From Adhaeribacter radiodurans (GTDB lineage: Bacteria > Bacteroidota > Bacteroidia > Cytophagales > Hymenobacteraceae), in the NCBI RefSeq assembly GCF_014075995.1, contig NZ_CP055153.1, positions 4,402,001 to 4,466,000 on the forward strand: 64,000 bases of DNA. The letters run 5' to 3'. Both the position numbers and the translations under genes were made by a program. The notes beneath the pieces were generated by a model. That model was given only the letters and a program-made list of their open reading frames with translations. It had not been told where the DNA came from and did not search any database. Positions 9,296 through 18,898 of the stretch are shown in pieces. Position 1 is the stretch's first letter. Each line of letters opens with the position of its first letter.

Positions 9296-9442
9296 CACTA
9301 TGCTCTTTTTAATAAATCAGATATACTACGAGAGTTTATTTACTTTTTAAGTAGCTGTTCAAATTAAACTTACTTCTTTAAAAAAAACAAAACTGATTTA
9401 AGACAACGTATAACTTAATACTTAATACCTACTACTTACCAT

Positions 9443-9895
9443 ATGGCATTACAAATTGGCGATAGAGCCCCGGATTTCGCTATTCCGGATCAGGATGGAA
9501 TTGTTCATAAATTATCAGACTACCAAGGCCGAAAACTGGTTATTTATTTTTACCCGAAAGATGATACTCCGGGCTGCACGGCGCAAGCTTGCAACCTGCG
9601 CGACAATTATTATGATTTGCGGCTAAAAGGTTACGAAGTAATTGGCTTAAGCGTGGATAGTGAAAAGTCGCACCAGAAGTTTATTCAGAAGTTTGAACTA
9701 CCTTTTACTTTACTTTCTGATACCGATAAAAAAATGGTAGAAGCGTATGGCGTTTGGCAGGAAAAAAGTATGTATGGCCGTAAATACATGGGAACCATGC
9801 GGTATACTTTTATTATCGACGAAAAAGGTATTATCCAGGATATTATCACGAAGGTAGATACCAAAGATCACGCAGCACAATTAGTAAAAAGTTAA
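9443..9895 (+). CDS. bcp: Thioredoxin-dependent thiol peroxidase (Bcp/PrxQ)
   Basis: This 150-residue peroxiredoxin Q has the hallmark PKDDTPGCTAQACNLRD. The first Cys (about residue 46) is peroxidatic, and the second, five residues later, fits the resolving Cys. It begins with the typical GDRAPDFAIPDQDG. It reduces hydroperoxides in the cytoplasm using thioredoxin. It is monocistronic with no linked redox gene. Confidence 0.95.
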   Translation: MALQIGDRAPDFAIPDQDGIVHKLSDYQGRKLVIYFYPKDDTPGCTAQACNLRDNYYDLRLKGYEVIGLSVDSEKSHQKFIQKFELPFTLLSDTDKKMVEAYGVWQEKSMYGRKYMGTMRYTFIIDEKGIIQDIITKVDTKDHAAQLVKS

Positions 9896-10315
9896 ACCGG
9901 TTATAAAGCTGTTTAGCATATATAAAAAAGTAAAATTTTGTCTAAGGTGGTGTCTTCACCACATTATAGTAGCTGGCAACAGAATAATTGTTGCGGTAAT
10001 TACTAAATAATGAATAAACTTCTAAAAGGCGAAACAGCTTCTATATTAATAGGAGACTTTGCTTTGCTGATTACCCGTATAATTTAAAATTACTTTTATT
10101 CGCATAAACTTGGAGCTTCTTACTTTACACAAGAATTTTATTTATTATTAATCTTACGCGCATACAAGATCCCAATCACGCTTCATACCTAACTATTTCC
10201 CAAACTCGTTTCTAAATTAATATAGAGACATTAATGAGTTTGGGAATTTTTTCGTATCAAACTGGTTATATACATTATATTAAATATAGCAATAACCGTC
10301 TGTTCCATTTAAATT
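9896..10315. other. 420-base intergenic region with a late terminator
   Basis: The hairpin at 10197-10252 lies 300 bases after the bcp stop. The space between could hold a long 3' UTR or a small RNA. A 25-codon ATG frame at 10010-10087 is the only small reading frame I noted, and nothing supports it. No promoter box of the TAnnTTTG type was found. Confidence 0.4.
10197..10252 (+). terminator. Rho-independent terminator before the VWA gene
   Basis: The arms TTCCCAAACTC (10197-10207) and GAGTTTGGGAA (10236-10246) pair perfectly over 11 bases and are followed by TTTTTT. The loop is about 28 bases. Confidence 0.75.
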
Positions 10316-11722
10316 TTGGGTTTATTGAAAACAATAGGTAAAATATGGGTAGTACTAGGCTTGCTCCTGGTTATAAATGGAATGAGTTACGCTCAAACTA
10401 CCGCAAATAAAACGGAGCCGGTTAAGAAAACCCGCATTTTGTTTTTACTCGATGGGTCTGGAAGTATGCTGGCCAAATGGGAAAGCAGCGACCGCATGAA
10501 AGTGGCCAAAATTTTACTTTCCCGGTTAGTTGATTCCTTGGCACAATACCAAAATTTAGAATTGGCTTTACGAGTTTACGGGCATCAGTTTGACAAAGAA
10601 AAAAACAATTGCACCGACTCTCGCCTGGAAGTTCCTTTTAAAGAAGGCAACGAAGAACAGATTAAAACCCGGCTACGGCAAATTGTTCCGCGGGGTAATA
10701 CGCCCATTACTTATTCTTTAGAACAAGCTGCTAAAGATTTTCCGGTAGATAATAATTCCCGGAACGTTCTTATATTAATTACCGATGGCCTGGAATCCTG
10801 CGGCGGCGATCCTTGCGCTACAGCCAAAGCTCTGCAAAAGAAACGTATTTTTCTTAAACCATTTGTTATTGGAATTGGCATTGAGAAACAATTTGTACCG
10901 GAACTTGCTTGCATGGGACAATATTTTAATGCCGCCGATATTAGTTCTTTCCGGAAGGTACTCGATAACGTGGTAAAAATGGCGCTGAGCAAAACTACCG
11001 TTTCGGTGGAGTTAAAAGACGAGCAAGGCAAACCCGTAGAAACCAACGTAAATCTTACTTTTATTAATAATGTAACCGAAGAGCCGGAATACAATTACGT
11101 ACACTATCTTTCGGCCGCTGGTAAAACCGATGTTTTAGATATCGATGCCTTGTTGAGTTATGATTTAGTTATTAATACACTGCCGCCCGTAGTTTTAAAA
11201 GATCTGGACATAAAAGCCGGAGAGCACAACGTTTTTTCGGCTAAAACGCCGCAAGGCACTTTATTTTTACGGCAAGATGCTGTTTCGCCGTTTGGGGTAA
11301 CCGAGGCCATTGTGCGGGAAAACAATTCTAAAAATACTTTAGTGGCTCTTCGTTTCGGGAGCCGTCAGAAATTAGTAGCGGGTAAGTACGATTTAGAATT
11401 ATTAACCTTACCTCGCATTTACCTGAACGATGTTGAAATTAAGCAAGGCCAGACAAATACCGTAACATTCCCGCCGCCGGGTTTACTTAATATTCCGACG
11501 GAGTTACAAGGGTACGGAAGTTTGTACGTGTTGGAAAAAGACGGTAGCCAGCGTTGGATTTACAATTTATCCGAAAACAACAGCCGCACCAATTTACCCT
11601 TGCAGCCGGGTCAATATCGTTTAGTGTTCCGCACTAAAACAGCTAATGCCAGCAAATTTACCGATGTACAAACTTTCGAAATCCGCTCGGCAGCTACCAC
11701 TACTGTTAAACTTTTTCGCTAA
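10316..11722 (+). CDS. Secreted von Willebrand factor A domain protein
   Basis: The product has about 468 residues and no upstream ATG. TTG codons at 10316 and 10325 are both possible starts, the second giving a tidier signal peptide ending SYAQ. The VWA domain covers about residues 38-225, with a complete MIDAS start (DGSGS near residue 46) and an ITDGLES strand. The remaining 240 residues look like beta-sandwich repeats, with no transmembrane anchor or T9SS tail. A divalent-cation-dependent adhesion or ligand-binding role outside the cytoplasm is inference from the fold. Confidence 0.85.
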   Translation: MGLLKTIGKIWVVLGLLLVINGMSYAQTTANKTEPVKKTRILFLLDGSGSMLAKWESSDRMKVAKILLSRLVDSLAQYQNLELALRVYGHQFDKEKNNCTDSRLEVPFKEGNEEQIKTRLRQIVPRGNTPITYSLEQAAKDFPVDNNSRNVLILITDGLESCGGDPCATAKALQKKRIFLKPFVIGIGIEKQFVPELACMGQYFNAADISSFRKVLDNVVKMALSKTTVSVELKDEQGKPVETNVNLTFINNVTEEPEYNYVHYLSAAGKTDVLDIDALLSYDLVINTLPPVVLKDLDIKAGEHNVFSAKTPQGTLFLRQDAVSPFGVTEAIVRENNSKNTLVALRFGSRQKLVAGKYDLELLTLPRIYLNDVEIKQGQTNTVTFPPPGLLNIPTELQGYGSLYVLEKDGSQRWIYNLSENNSRTNLPLQPGQYRLVFRTKTANASKFTDVQTFEIRSAATTTVKLFR

Positions 11723-11910
11723 AAATTAAATTTAAAGGAACAATTCCCGATTAAACTATTCGCCAAAGAAACTGTCTAAGCACAGGTAAGTAAAACTAGT
11801 GTTTAGTCCATAGTTTACAGACGACAGACCATGGACATGAACTCTAAACTATTAAGTATTTATGTTTTAAAACTTGTCAGTTAAAAGTTGATGAATTTTA
11901 AAATTATACA

Positions 11911-12531
11911 ATGCTAGTAGTCAAAAATTTGCTGCCTTGGCCCATTGTCTATGATCTAAACACTAGTAAGCAATTAACGAACAATTACCCTTTGGAAGAT
12001 CAGGAAATTCTTCAAAAATTTCAGAACCCGGATTCGCGTAATCTAGCTTTTAATCAGCTTATCCGGAAATACCAGCAGAAAGTGTATTGGCACGTTCAGA
12101 AAATGGTAATTGACCACGACGATGCCGATGATTTAACCCAGGAAGTATTTATTAAAATCTGGAAAAACTTACCGGAGTTTCGGAAGGATGCCCAATTGTA
12201 TACCTGGATTTACCGCATTGCTACTAACGAATGTCTTAATTTTTTAAAATCGAAAAAAAGAAGATTCTTCTTACCTATAACCGATATTTCGGAAGAGCTA
12301 TCGCAGAAAATTGATGCGAATGTGGGCCCAAACGGCGATGAGATTCAGCTAAAACTACAAAAAGCCTTGTTAAAGTTACCTGATAAGCAGCGCCTGGTTT
12401 TTAACATGCGCTATTACGATGAATTAAAATACGAAGAAATAGCCGAAATACTGGGCACTTCGGTGGGAGCTTTAAAAGCTTCGTATCACCACGCCGTAAA
12501 AAAAATTGAAGATTTTATCAATAATAATTAA
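11911..12531 (+). CDS. ECF-type RNA polymerase sigma factor
   Basis: The 206-residue protein has sigma-70 region 2 (QKVYWHVQKMVIDHDDADDLTQEVFIKIW split around the DDADD acidic core) and region 4 (LPDKQRLVFNMRYYDELKYEEIAEILG). No SusC-linked FecR partner is present. The next two genes encode a membrane protein and a Spy-like periplasmic protein, an arrangement that fits an envelope-stress module with an atypical anti-sigma factor. Confidence 0.93.
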   Translation: MLVVKNLLPWPIVYDLNTSKQLTNNYPLEDQEILQKFQNPDSRNLAFNQLIRKYQQKVYWHVQKMVIDHDDADDLTQEVFIKIWKNLPEFRKDAQLYTWIYRIATNECLNFLKSKKRRFFLPITDISEELSQKIDANVGPNGDEIQLKLQKALLKLPDKQRLVFNMRYYDELKYEEIAEILGTSVGALKASYHHAVKKIEDFINNN

Positions 12532-12561
12532 ACCTTCTGCCAAGCAGGTAATCTAATAAAC

Positions 12562-13008
12562 ATGAAAGAAGATTTTAAGTTGGAAAACTTACCTAAATCT
12601 AACCTTTACCGGGTACCCGACAAGTATTTTGAAAAACTGCCGGGAGTAATAATGGAGCGGGTAAATCCGGGAACATTAACAACTGAAAACAATTGGCTGA
12701 GCAGCTTATGGACTACTTACCGCATAGCATTTACCAGTGTTTTTTTACTTATAAGCTTCGTAGCTGCTTTTTTGGGGGCACAAAATTTATCCGTTATCAA
12801 TAATTCTGCCTCCGGTATAAATTTAGTAAATATTAGCCGGGGCGATGCTTTAGAATACGTATTGCTTCAGGACGAAGTGGATAGTCGGGATATGGCTGAA
12901 TTAAGTTTTACAGATGCGGATCTTTCCACTGATTTTACTAATCTTACTCCTAACGATATTTTAGAAACAGTAGACGAGCAACAACTCGAAGAAGTATATT
13001 TTAATTAA
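12562..13008 (+). CDS. Single-pass membrane protein, candidate anti-sigma factor
   Basis: The 148-residue protein has a soluble N-terminal segment (about 1-50, containing YRVPDKYFEKLPGVIMERV), one transmembrane helix at about 53-72 (IAFTSVFLLISFVAAFLGA), and an acidic periplasmic tail rich in Asp and Glu. It begins 30 bases after the sigma factor and ends 4 bases before the next gene, so it is part of the operon. No zinc-binding HxxxCxxC motif is seen. The anti-sigma role is inferred from position and topology. Confidence 0.72.
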   Translation: MKEDFKLENLPKSNLYRVPDKYFEKLPGVIMERVNPGTLTTENNWLSSLWTTYRIAFTSVFLLISFVAAFLGAQNLSVINNSASGINLVNISRGDALEYVLLQDEVDSRDMAELSFTDADLSTDFTNLTPNDILETVDEQQLEEVYFN

Positions 13009-13012
13009 TACC

Positions 13013-13498
13013 ATGAACTTTAGAAATTTAATTCTTGCTTTTTTATTATTAGTAACCAGTTCTTTAACCTATGCTCAGATACCGCAACGCTCCGAGGAGC
13101 AAAACCAGCAAAGGCGCCAAGAGCGAATGGAAAAAATAAAATCAGCCAAAGTAGCTTTTCTAACAGATAAACTACAATTATCTAGTGAGCAAGCGCAAAA
13201 GTTTTGGCCATTGTATAATGAATACGAAGCGGAACGCCGCTCGACTCATACACGTACGCGACTTACCCGGGGAGCTAATTTAACTGCTTTAACCGATCAG
13301 CAATTACGCGAAGCTATTAACGAAATGCATGCTGTTCGCCAGAACGAGCTAAACGTAGAAAAAAAATACGTTGATAGATTTTTGAAGGTAATTTCTGTAA
13401 GACAACTAGCCACACTTTATCAAAGCGAACGCGAATTTACCCGCGTTTTATTAAAGAAACTCGATAACCAGCGTCCGGGAGCTTACGGCCGCCGGTAA
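13013..13498 (+). CDS. Spy/CpxP-like periplasmic protein
   Basis: The 161-residue protein has a signal peptide (about 1-21, ending LTYAQ). The mature part is highly charged and helical, with LTDKLQLSSEQAQKFWPLYNEYE, split here as LTDKLQLSSEQAQ and KFWPLYNEYE, resembling LTxxQ motifs. Long helices rich in Arg, Glu and Gln follow. Proteins of this type sense or buffer misfolded proteins or metals in the periplasm. It is the last gene of the sigma operon and is followed by a strong terminator. Confidence 0.75.
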   Translation: MNFRNLILAFLLLVTSSLTYAQIPQRSEEQNQQRRQERMEKIKSAKVAFLTDKLQLSSEQAQKFWPLYNEYEAERRSTHTRTRLTRGANLTALTDQQLREAINEMHAVRQNELNVEKKYVDRFLKVISVRQLATLYQSEREFTRVLLKKLDNQRPGAYGRR

Positions 13499-13531
13499 AA
13501 AAGAATTTTCCTGTTTCCTGTTTTCTTTCCT

Positions 13532-13563
13532 AGCCCGGCTTTCTGTAAAGCCGGGCTTTTTTT
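13532..13563 (+). terminator. Rho-independent terminator of the ECF operon
   Basis: AGCCCGGCTTT and AAAGCCGGGCT form a perfect 11-base stem with a 4-base loop, followed by six T. It ends the three-gene sigma operon. Confidence 0.95.
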
Positions 13564-13643
13564 ATGACCTTTACCATCTCAAATAAATAAATCAGAATTT
13601 AACTTCTAGAAAAGTAAATCCAAAATTTAAATATTACCGCAAC

Positions 13644-14837
13644 ATGCTTTCACAACGGCAATTATTTCTGCAGCATCAGGCCCAAACTACTGATTTTCCT
13701 TTATTATTAGAAGTAGAACGGGCGGAAGGCGTTTACATGTACGGCCCCAACGGCGAACGCTACCTGGATTTAATTTCCGGAATTGGCGTGAGCAACGTTG
13801 GCCACCGGCACCCGGAAGTTATTGCCGCTATTCAAAACCAGCTCGAAAAATATTTGCACTTAATGGTATACGGCGAAATTGTGCAAGGCCCGCAGGTGCA
13901 ATTGGCTACTCAGTTAGTACATACTTTGCCTGCTCATTTAAATAATGTTTACCTGGTTAATTCCGGTTCGGAAGCCGTAGAAGGGGCTTTGAAATTAGCC
14001 AAACGTTTTACCGGCCGTACCGAGTTAATTTCCTGCTCTAATGCCTACCATGGTTCTACCCACGGTTCTTTATCACTTAATGGTTCCGAAAATTTTAAAA
14101 ACGCTTTCCGACCATTATTGCCCGATGTTCGCCAAATCCGGCATAACTCTTTGCCGGATTTAGTAAATATTACTCATCGAACTGCCGCCGTTATTATTGA
14201 AACCGTGCAAGGAGAGGCTGGCGTACAATTGCCGCAACCCAGTTATTTACCCGCTCTGCGCCAACGCTGCCAGGAGACCGGCACTTTGTTAATTTTAGAC
14301 GAAATTCAGGCTGGTTTTGGTCGCACGGGTACCTTCTGGGCTTTCGAGCAATTTAGTATAGAACCCGACATTTTAATTTGTGCCAAAGGTATGGGTGGCG
14401 GCATGCCCATTGGCGCATTCATTGCGCCGCAGGAAATAATGGGAAGCCTTAAAAATGATCCATTGCTCGGCCATATTACTACTTTTGGCGGTAACCCGGT
14501 GTCCTGCGCGGCTTCGTTGGCTACTTTGCAAATTTTACAGAAAACCAATTTAATTAACCAAGTACCAGCTAAAGCAGATTTGTTCCGGCAATTACTCGTG
14601 CATCCGCAGATTAAAAGCATTCGTAACTGCGGTTTATTAATGGCGGCGGAGTTTGAATCCTTTGCTATTTTAAAACCTATAATAGATCAGGCAATTAAAA
14701 ATGGCGTACTCACTGATTGGTTTTTGTTTTGCGATAATTCCATGCGTATTGCCCCTCCCCTTACTATTACCGAGGCGGAAATTAAAGAAGCCTGCACCGT
14801 TATACTAAAGTCGATAGAAGAAGTAAGTTCCAATTAA
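13644..14837 (+). CDS. Class III PLP-dependent aminotransferase (ArgD-like)
   Basis: The 397-residue protein has the class III signature: YLDLISGIGVSNVGHRHPEV, NSGSEAVEGALKLAKR, ILDEIQAGFGRTG, and the PLP lysine in CAKGMGGGMPIG. The family includes acetylornithine and other omega-amino acid aminotransferases. Bacteroidota genomes often carry this type away from arginine genes, so a specific substrate is not claimed. It stands alone, with a terminator upstream and a 355-base gap after it. Confidence 0.88.
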   Translation: MLSQRQLFLQHQAQTTDFPLLLEVERAEGVYMYGPNGERYLDLISGIGVSNVGHRHPEVIAAIQNQLEKYLHLMVYGEIVQGPQVQLATQLVHTLPAHLNNVYLVNSGSEAVEGALKLAKRFTGRTELISCSNAYHGSTHGSLSLNGSENFKNAFRPLLPDVRQIRHNSLPDLVNITHRTAAVIIETVQGEAGVQLPQPSYLPALRQRCQETGTLLILDEIQAGFGRTGTFWAFEQFSIEPDILICAKGMGGGMPIGAFIAPQEIMGSLKNDPLLGHITTFGGNPVSCAASLATLQILQKTNLINQVPAKADLFRQLLVHPQIKSIRNCGLLMAAEFESFAILKPIIDQAIKNGVLTDWFLFCDNSMRIAPPLTITEAEIKEACTVILKSIEEVSSN

Positions 14838-15192
14838 TTTAACATTGAAGCTGTTTAGCCTTTTCAAGTTTATCAGTACCGCACCTTATATTGGTTTTAC
14901 CAGAAGTATTTCGGTAAATTATCCGTAAAAGGCTAACATCTACTATCTTGATACTTGTATCTCTTTAGTTAATAGAATTACTTCTAACGTGCACAGAGCA
15001 GGCGGCAACTATTTAATTTTAATTCATTGCTGAGTTTTTTTGTCATACATCAACTATCTGGCAAAATTCAAGTAAAAGGTATTTTTAAATGGCTTAGCCA
15101 CGTTGCTACTAATTAGTAGATTGCTTCTTCCAAACCCGTAAATAAAGCTGGTCTATCTGTTTTGCAAGGGTTTTCTGTCCTTATTCAACTTT
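14838..15192. other. Intergenic region upstream of the SLC13 transporter
   Basis: There is no coding signal. A 14-base palindrome, CTACTAATTAGTAG, lies at 15106-15119, about 75 bases before the transporter start, and could be an operator. No partner regulator was identified. Confidence 0.35.
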
Positions 15193-16950
15193 ATGGAAAT
15201 AATTATTGTACTGGTTTTACTTTTAATTGCTGTTATTCTGTTCGCTACCGAAAAAATTTCGGTAGACGTGGTAACGCTCATTATGCTGATTGTTTTATGC
15301 GCTACCCGCATTATTACTCCCGAAGAAGCTTTTGCCGGATTCAGTAGCGATTTTATTGTAATTATAGCGTCGGTATTTGTGTTGAGTGCAGCCTTGGAAG
15401 AAACCGGTATTCTGGATTTTGTAATTGTAAGACTGGTGCGGGTGGCTGGTAAAAATGCTGGTTTTATGTTGTTTCTGGTAATGGCGATTGCTGGTGCCAT
15501 ATCCGCGTTTATGAACAATACTACGGTTACAGCCATGTTTGTAACACCCTTAGTTTCTTTATCCCGCCAAATAAAAACCAGTAGTTCTAAATTATTAATG
15601 CCTTTGGCTTATGCCTCTATCTTAGGGGGCACCTGTACCTTAATTGGCACCTCTACCAACGTAGCGGTTAGTGGTTACATTGCTAAAGCCGGTATGGAAC
15701 CCGTTGGCTTATTTGAAGTTACCCCTATTGGAATCGTCATTTTTTTGGTCGGCTTAGTTTACATGATGACCATTGGGCAAAAAATGCTACCTGATAATCA
15801 GGACCATGGTTTAACCGAAGAATATAAAATTCAGAAGTATATTTCTGAGGTGGTAGTAATGGAAGATTCTCCATTAGTAGGTCAAATTGCCTACGCCTCA
15901 GACTTATCGAAACTGAAGTTTAAAATTTTAAATATTATTCGCAATAAAGAAAAGTTTTTACCTGACCACCGCACCCGCATCCGGGCCAATGATATTATTC
16001 TGGTTGAAGGTGAAAAAGATGACTTAATTAAGATAAAAGAAACCAAAGGCGTAGAAATAATGGCCGATGTGTTAATTGAAGAAGAGCTGCAAAGTGAGGA
16101 TATTCGTCTGGCCGAGATTCTGATTACAGCTCATTCCGATATGATCCGGCAGTCGATAAAAGAAATAGATTTTCAAAGACGCTACGGCTTGGTAGTTCTG
16201 GCAATTTCAAGACAAGGAGAACCCATCCGAACCAAGATTGGAGCGGTTCGCTTAAAACTCGGCGATTTATTACTGGTACAAGGCTCGGCGGAACGGTTAA
16301 AATATTTAAGCTCTGCGCAGCATTTAGCGGTGTTAGATGCTTTTACGCCCGTTTTATTTAAAAAGCAAAAAGGTCTGCTTACCATTAGCTGTTTTTTGCT
16401 AGCCATTTTAGTGGGATCTTTGGGATTATTGCCGCTTTCTATTAGTTTTTTATCGGCAGCCGTAATTAGTATTCTGCTTAGGTGTATAACTACAGAAAAA
16501 GCGTACAACGCTATAGACTGGCGGCTCTTGATTTTAATTGGTGGAATGACGGCTTTTGGAACTGCCATGGAAAAATCTGGTGCAGCTGCTTTCCTGGCGC
16601 AGAATATAGTTTCTTTGTTAGAACCATTCGGTAAGCTTGGTATTTTAGCGGGCTTTGTATTCTTAACCGTATTTCTTACGCAACCTATGTCTAATGCGGC
16701 GGCGGCTTTGGTAATTGTGCCGGTAGCGCTGCAAACGGCAATTACTTTAGGAGCTAATCCGCGTAGTTTTGCTATTGCTATTATGTTAGCTGCTTCTGTC
16801 TCGCTGGTAACTCCCTTTGAGCCATCGTGCATTCTGGTTTATGGGCCAGGAAAGTATAAATTTAAAGATTTTATGCGGATTGGTTCAGGCTTAACCTTTT
16901 TATTAGTAATAATTATTTTAAGCATGGTTCCCCTTTTCTGGCCTTTGTAA
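15193..16950 (+). CDS. SLC13-family permease with two RCK_C domains
   Basis: The 585-residue membrane protein has N-terminal helices (about 1-195), a cytoplasmic middle (about 210-395) with two TrkA-C/RCK_C-like units (each ending in VEGEKDDLI or VQGSAERL), and a second helical block (about 400-585). The repeated SLC13 signature appears as FMNNTTVTAMFVTP and later QPMSNAAAALVIVPV. Such proteins move anions such as sulfate or dicarboxylates. The substrate cannot be told from sequence. Confidence 0.9.
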   Translation: MEIIIVLVLLLIAVILFATEKISVDVVTLIMLIVLCATRIITPEEAFAGFSSDFIVIIASVFVLSAALEETGILDFVIVRLVRVAGKNAGFMLFLVMAIAGAISAFMNNTTVTAMFVTPLVSLSRQIKTSSSKLLMPLAYASILGGTCTLIGTSTNVAVSGYIAKAGMEPVGLFEVTPIGIVIFLVGLVYMMTIGQKMLPDNQDHGLTEEYKIQKYISEVVVMEDSPLVGQIAYASDLSKLKFKILNIIRNKEKFLPDHRTRIRANDIILVEGEKDDLIKIKETKGVEIMADVLIEEELQSEDIRLAEILITAHSDMIRQSIKEIDFQRRYGLVVLAISRQGEPIRTKIGAVRLKLGDLLLVQGSAERLKYLSSAQHLAVLDAFTPVLFKKQKGLLTISCFLLAILVGSLGLLPLSISFLSAAVISILLRCITTEKAYNAIDWRLLILIGGMTAFGTAMEKSGAAAFLAQNIVSLLEPFGKLGILAGFVFLTVFLTQPMSNAAAALVIVPVALQTAITLGANPRSFAIAIMLAASVSLVTPFEPSCILVYGPGKYKFKDFMRIGSGLTFLLVIIILSMVPLFWPL

Positions 16951-17020
16951 ATAGCTTAACCACTGAGTTTACTTATCCGGTAAACCATTTAGCAATTAAG
17001 AATTCTATTTGTTTAAGCTA

Positions 17021-17449
17021 TTATAATTCCAGAAAAGATTGCGAATCTTGCTTTATTTCTTCCCGCGACTGACCGTCTTTTACTCCCATGGATATTTTGC
17101 GGACCAGTACCCCCACAATAGATTTTTTAAAACCGAGCTTTGCCGCCATTTCCACGCAAAAATCCATTTCGTTATCGTCCACAATACCATCGGCCAGCAT
17201 CATTTCAACCAAGTCGTAAATCTGATCGAATCTTTCCGAATCATTCGCCGGTAATTCAAATTTAGCCGTTTGGGCGTTGGCGAGTAAACTTCGTACTTCT
17301 TCTTGCTTCAGACCATTTTTAGTGCCAATGGTAATAATATAATTCATCTCCGCCGAGTCAACGTGGCCATCAATTTTTGCCAATGCACCCAGATTCAGGA
17401 TGTGACTTTTAATGCGCTTTAATTGCTCACTTTCAAAAAAGTTAAACAT
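17021..17449 (-). CDS. TerB-like domain protein
   Basis: The 142-residue all-helical protein has the TerB layout: ALAKIDGHVDSAEMNYI followed 60 residues later by MMLADGIVDDNEMDFC. The two acidic loops (DGHVDSAE and DGIVDDNE) are typical metal-associated TerB repeats. No tellurium-resistance cluster is nearby, so the role is unknown. It is convergent with the SLC13 gene. Confidence 0.75.
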   Translation of the reverse strand: MFNFFESEQLKRIKSHILNLGALAKIDGHVDSAEMNYIITIGTKNGLKQEEVRSLLANAQTAKFELPANDSERFDQIYDLVEMMLADGIVDDNEMDFCVEMAAKLGFKKSIVGVLVRKISMGVKDGQSREEIKQDSQSFLEL

Positions 17450-17789
17450 ATCTTACAATATAGAGTATGGGAACAGCGTATTTCTTCAATCTTACTAAAT
17501 TAACAAAAAACAACAATTTTCACCTACCTTAAATTAAATTTTTACTATAATAAGGTGTAAATCACCCGCTTTTTGCTCTGCCAGTAACCAGTATACGCAA
17601 GTTGCTTTTGTTTGTAACGGCTATTTCTAATATTTTCCAGAATTTATTTTATATCTTTTTACGTCTGTATAACTAACTTAAATTCAACCAACTAGGACGC
17701 TTAAAAGTAAATTTTACTTAAATTGTACGTGTTAACTGCACGCTTTCACCAACTAAATTAGTTAATTTGCCCCCTTAACAAGATTAGCC
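17450..17789. other. Intergenic region upstream of pfkA
   Basis: This is a 340-base divergent spacer between the TerB-like gene and pfkA. TAATTTG at 17763-17769 lies 20 bases before the pfkA ATG and resembles a -7 box with a one-base shorter spacer. No other feature was seen. Confidence 0.4.
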
Positions 17790-18761
17790 ATGAAACGCAT
17801 TGCAGTATTTACTTCCGGAGGCGATTCACCGGGTATGAATGCTTGTATCCGAGCGGTTGTCCGCACGGCTATATATCACGGAGTAGAAGTGTACGGTATT
17901 CGCAGAGGCTATAATGGCCTGATTAAAGGAGAATTATTTAAAATGGAATCCTCCTCGGTAAGCAATACGATTCAGAAAGGAGGAACCATTCTTAAATCGG
18001 CGCGTAGCCTGGATTTTATGGCTCCGGAAGGTCGCCGCTTAGCCTTTGAACAACTCCAAAAGTATGAAATAGAAGGAATAGTAGCCATTGGTGGTAATGG
18101 TACTTTTACCGGTGCCACCTTATTTTACGAAGAATACGGAGTTCCAATAGTAGGCGCGCCCGGTACTATCGACAACGATTTATACGGCACCGATTTTACT
18201 ATTGGCTACGATACGGCGGTAAATACCGCATTAGACGCCATTGATAAAATACGCGACACAGCCGATAGCCACGAACGGGTATTTTTTGTAGAAGTTATGG
18301 GCCGCGACTCGGGTTATATTGCCATGCCCTGCGCTATTGGCGGAGGCGCTGAAATAGTGCTGATCCCGGAAACCAAAACTACTATTCCTGATGTAATATC
18401 TACCTTACAAAATGGCTGGAGTCGTTCTAAAACTTCGTTTATTATTGTAGTAGCAGAAGGCGACGAAGAAGGAAATGCCACTGAAATTGCGGCTCGCGTA
18501 AAAGAAGCTATTCCGCAAATGGATGCGCGGGTTTCTATTTTAGGTCACATTCAACGGGGCGGCTCTCCCACCGCTTCCGACCGTTTATTAGCCAGCCAAA
18601 TAGGAATAGCCTGCGTAGAGGGGCTGCTCAATGGTAAAAAAGACGTAATGGCCGGTTTTGTAAACAACCGGCTGGTTTATACCCCTTTCAAAGATACCAT
18701 AACCAAGAAAAAAATTATTAACCAGCGTTTTGTCCGGATGGTCGAGATTTTAAGCGTCTGA
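17790..18761 (+). CDS. pfkA: 6-phosphofructokinase
   Basis: The 323-residue ATP-dependent PFK has IAVFTSGGDSPGMNACIRAVV at the start (glycine-rich ATP loop, positions 4-24), the catalytic loop GTIDNDL with the family's TIDND signature, GYDTAVNTALDAIDKIRDTA, and MGRDSGYIA. GGNGTF rather than GGDGS marks the nucleotide loop. It catalyses the committed glycolytic step, fructose-6-phosphate to fructose-1,6-bisphosphate. The length is normal and the gene stands alone. Confidence 0.96.
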   Translation: MKRIAVFTSGGDSPGMNACIRAVVRTAIYHGVEVYGIRRGYNGLIKGELFKMESSSVSNTIQKGGTILKSARSLDFMAPEGRRLAFEQLQKYEIEGIVAIGGNGTFTGATLFYEEYGVPIVGAPGTIDNDLYGTDFTIGYDTAVNTALDAIDKIRDTADSHERVFFVEVMGRDSGYIAMPCAIGGGAEIVLIPETKTTIPDVISTLQNGWSRSKTSFIIVVAEGDEEGNATEIAARVKEAIPQMDARVSILGHIQRGGSPTASDRLLASQIGIACVEGLLNGKKDVMAGFVNNRLVYTPFKDTITKKKIINQRFVRMVEILSV

Positions 18762-18762
18762 T

Positions 18763-18795
18763 AGTTGGAAGGTTGAAAAGTTAGAAGGTTGTTAG
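18763..18795 (+). repeat. GTTGGAAGGTTGAAAAGTT-type short repeat after pfkA
   Basis: This run of GTTGGAAGG/GTTAGAAGG units closely resembles the one after the exonuclease gene at 5257-5300. Both begin just past a stop codon on the same strand. Confidence 0.5.
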
Positions 18796-18898
18796 CAGAA
18801 AGAATTTGTTTTTATTTCGATATATCATCTTTTCTAAAACATCCTTCTGATCATTTTAGCCATGGAACAACTTTTTAATTTTTCCACCTTAAAACCTT

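Noticed and set aside
10711-11094. 127-residue minus-strand frame
   Set aside because: It is a shadow inside the VWA gene. Composition is not protein-like.
16182-16832. 216-residue minus-strand frame
   Set aside because: It lies wholly inside the SLC13 permease gene, which has clear family motifs.
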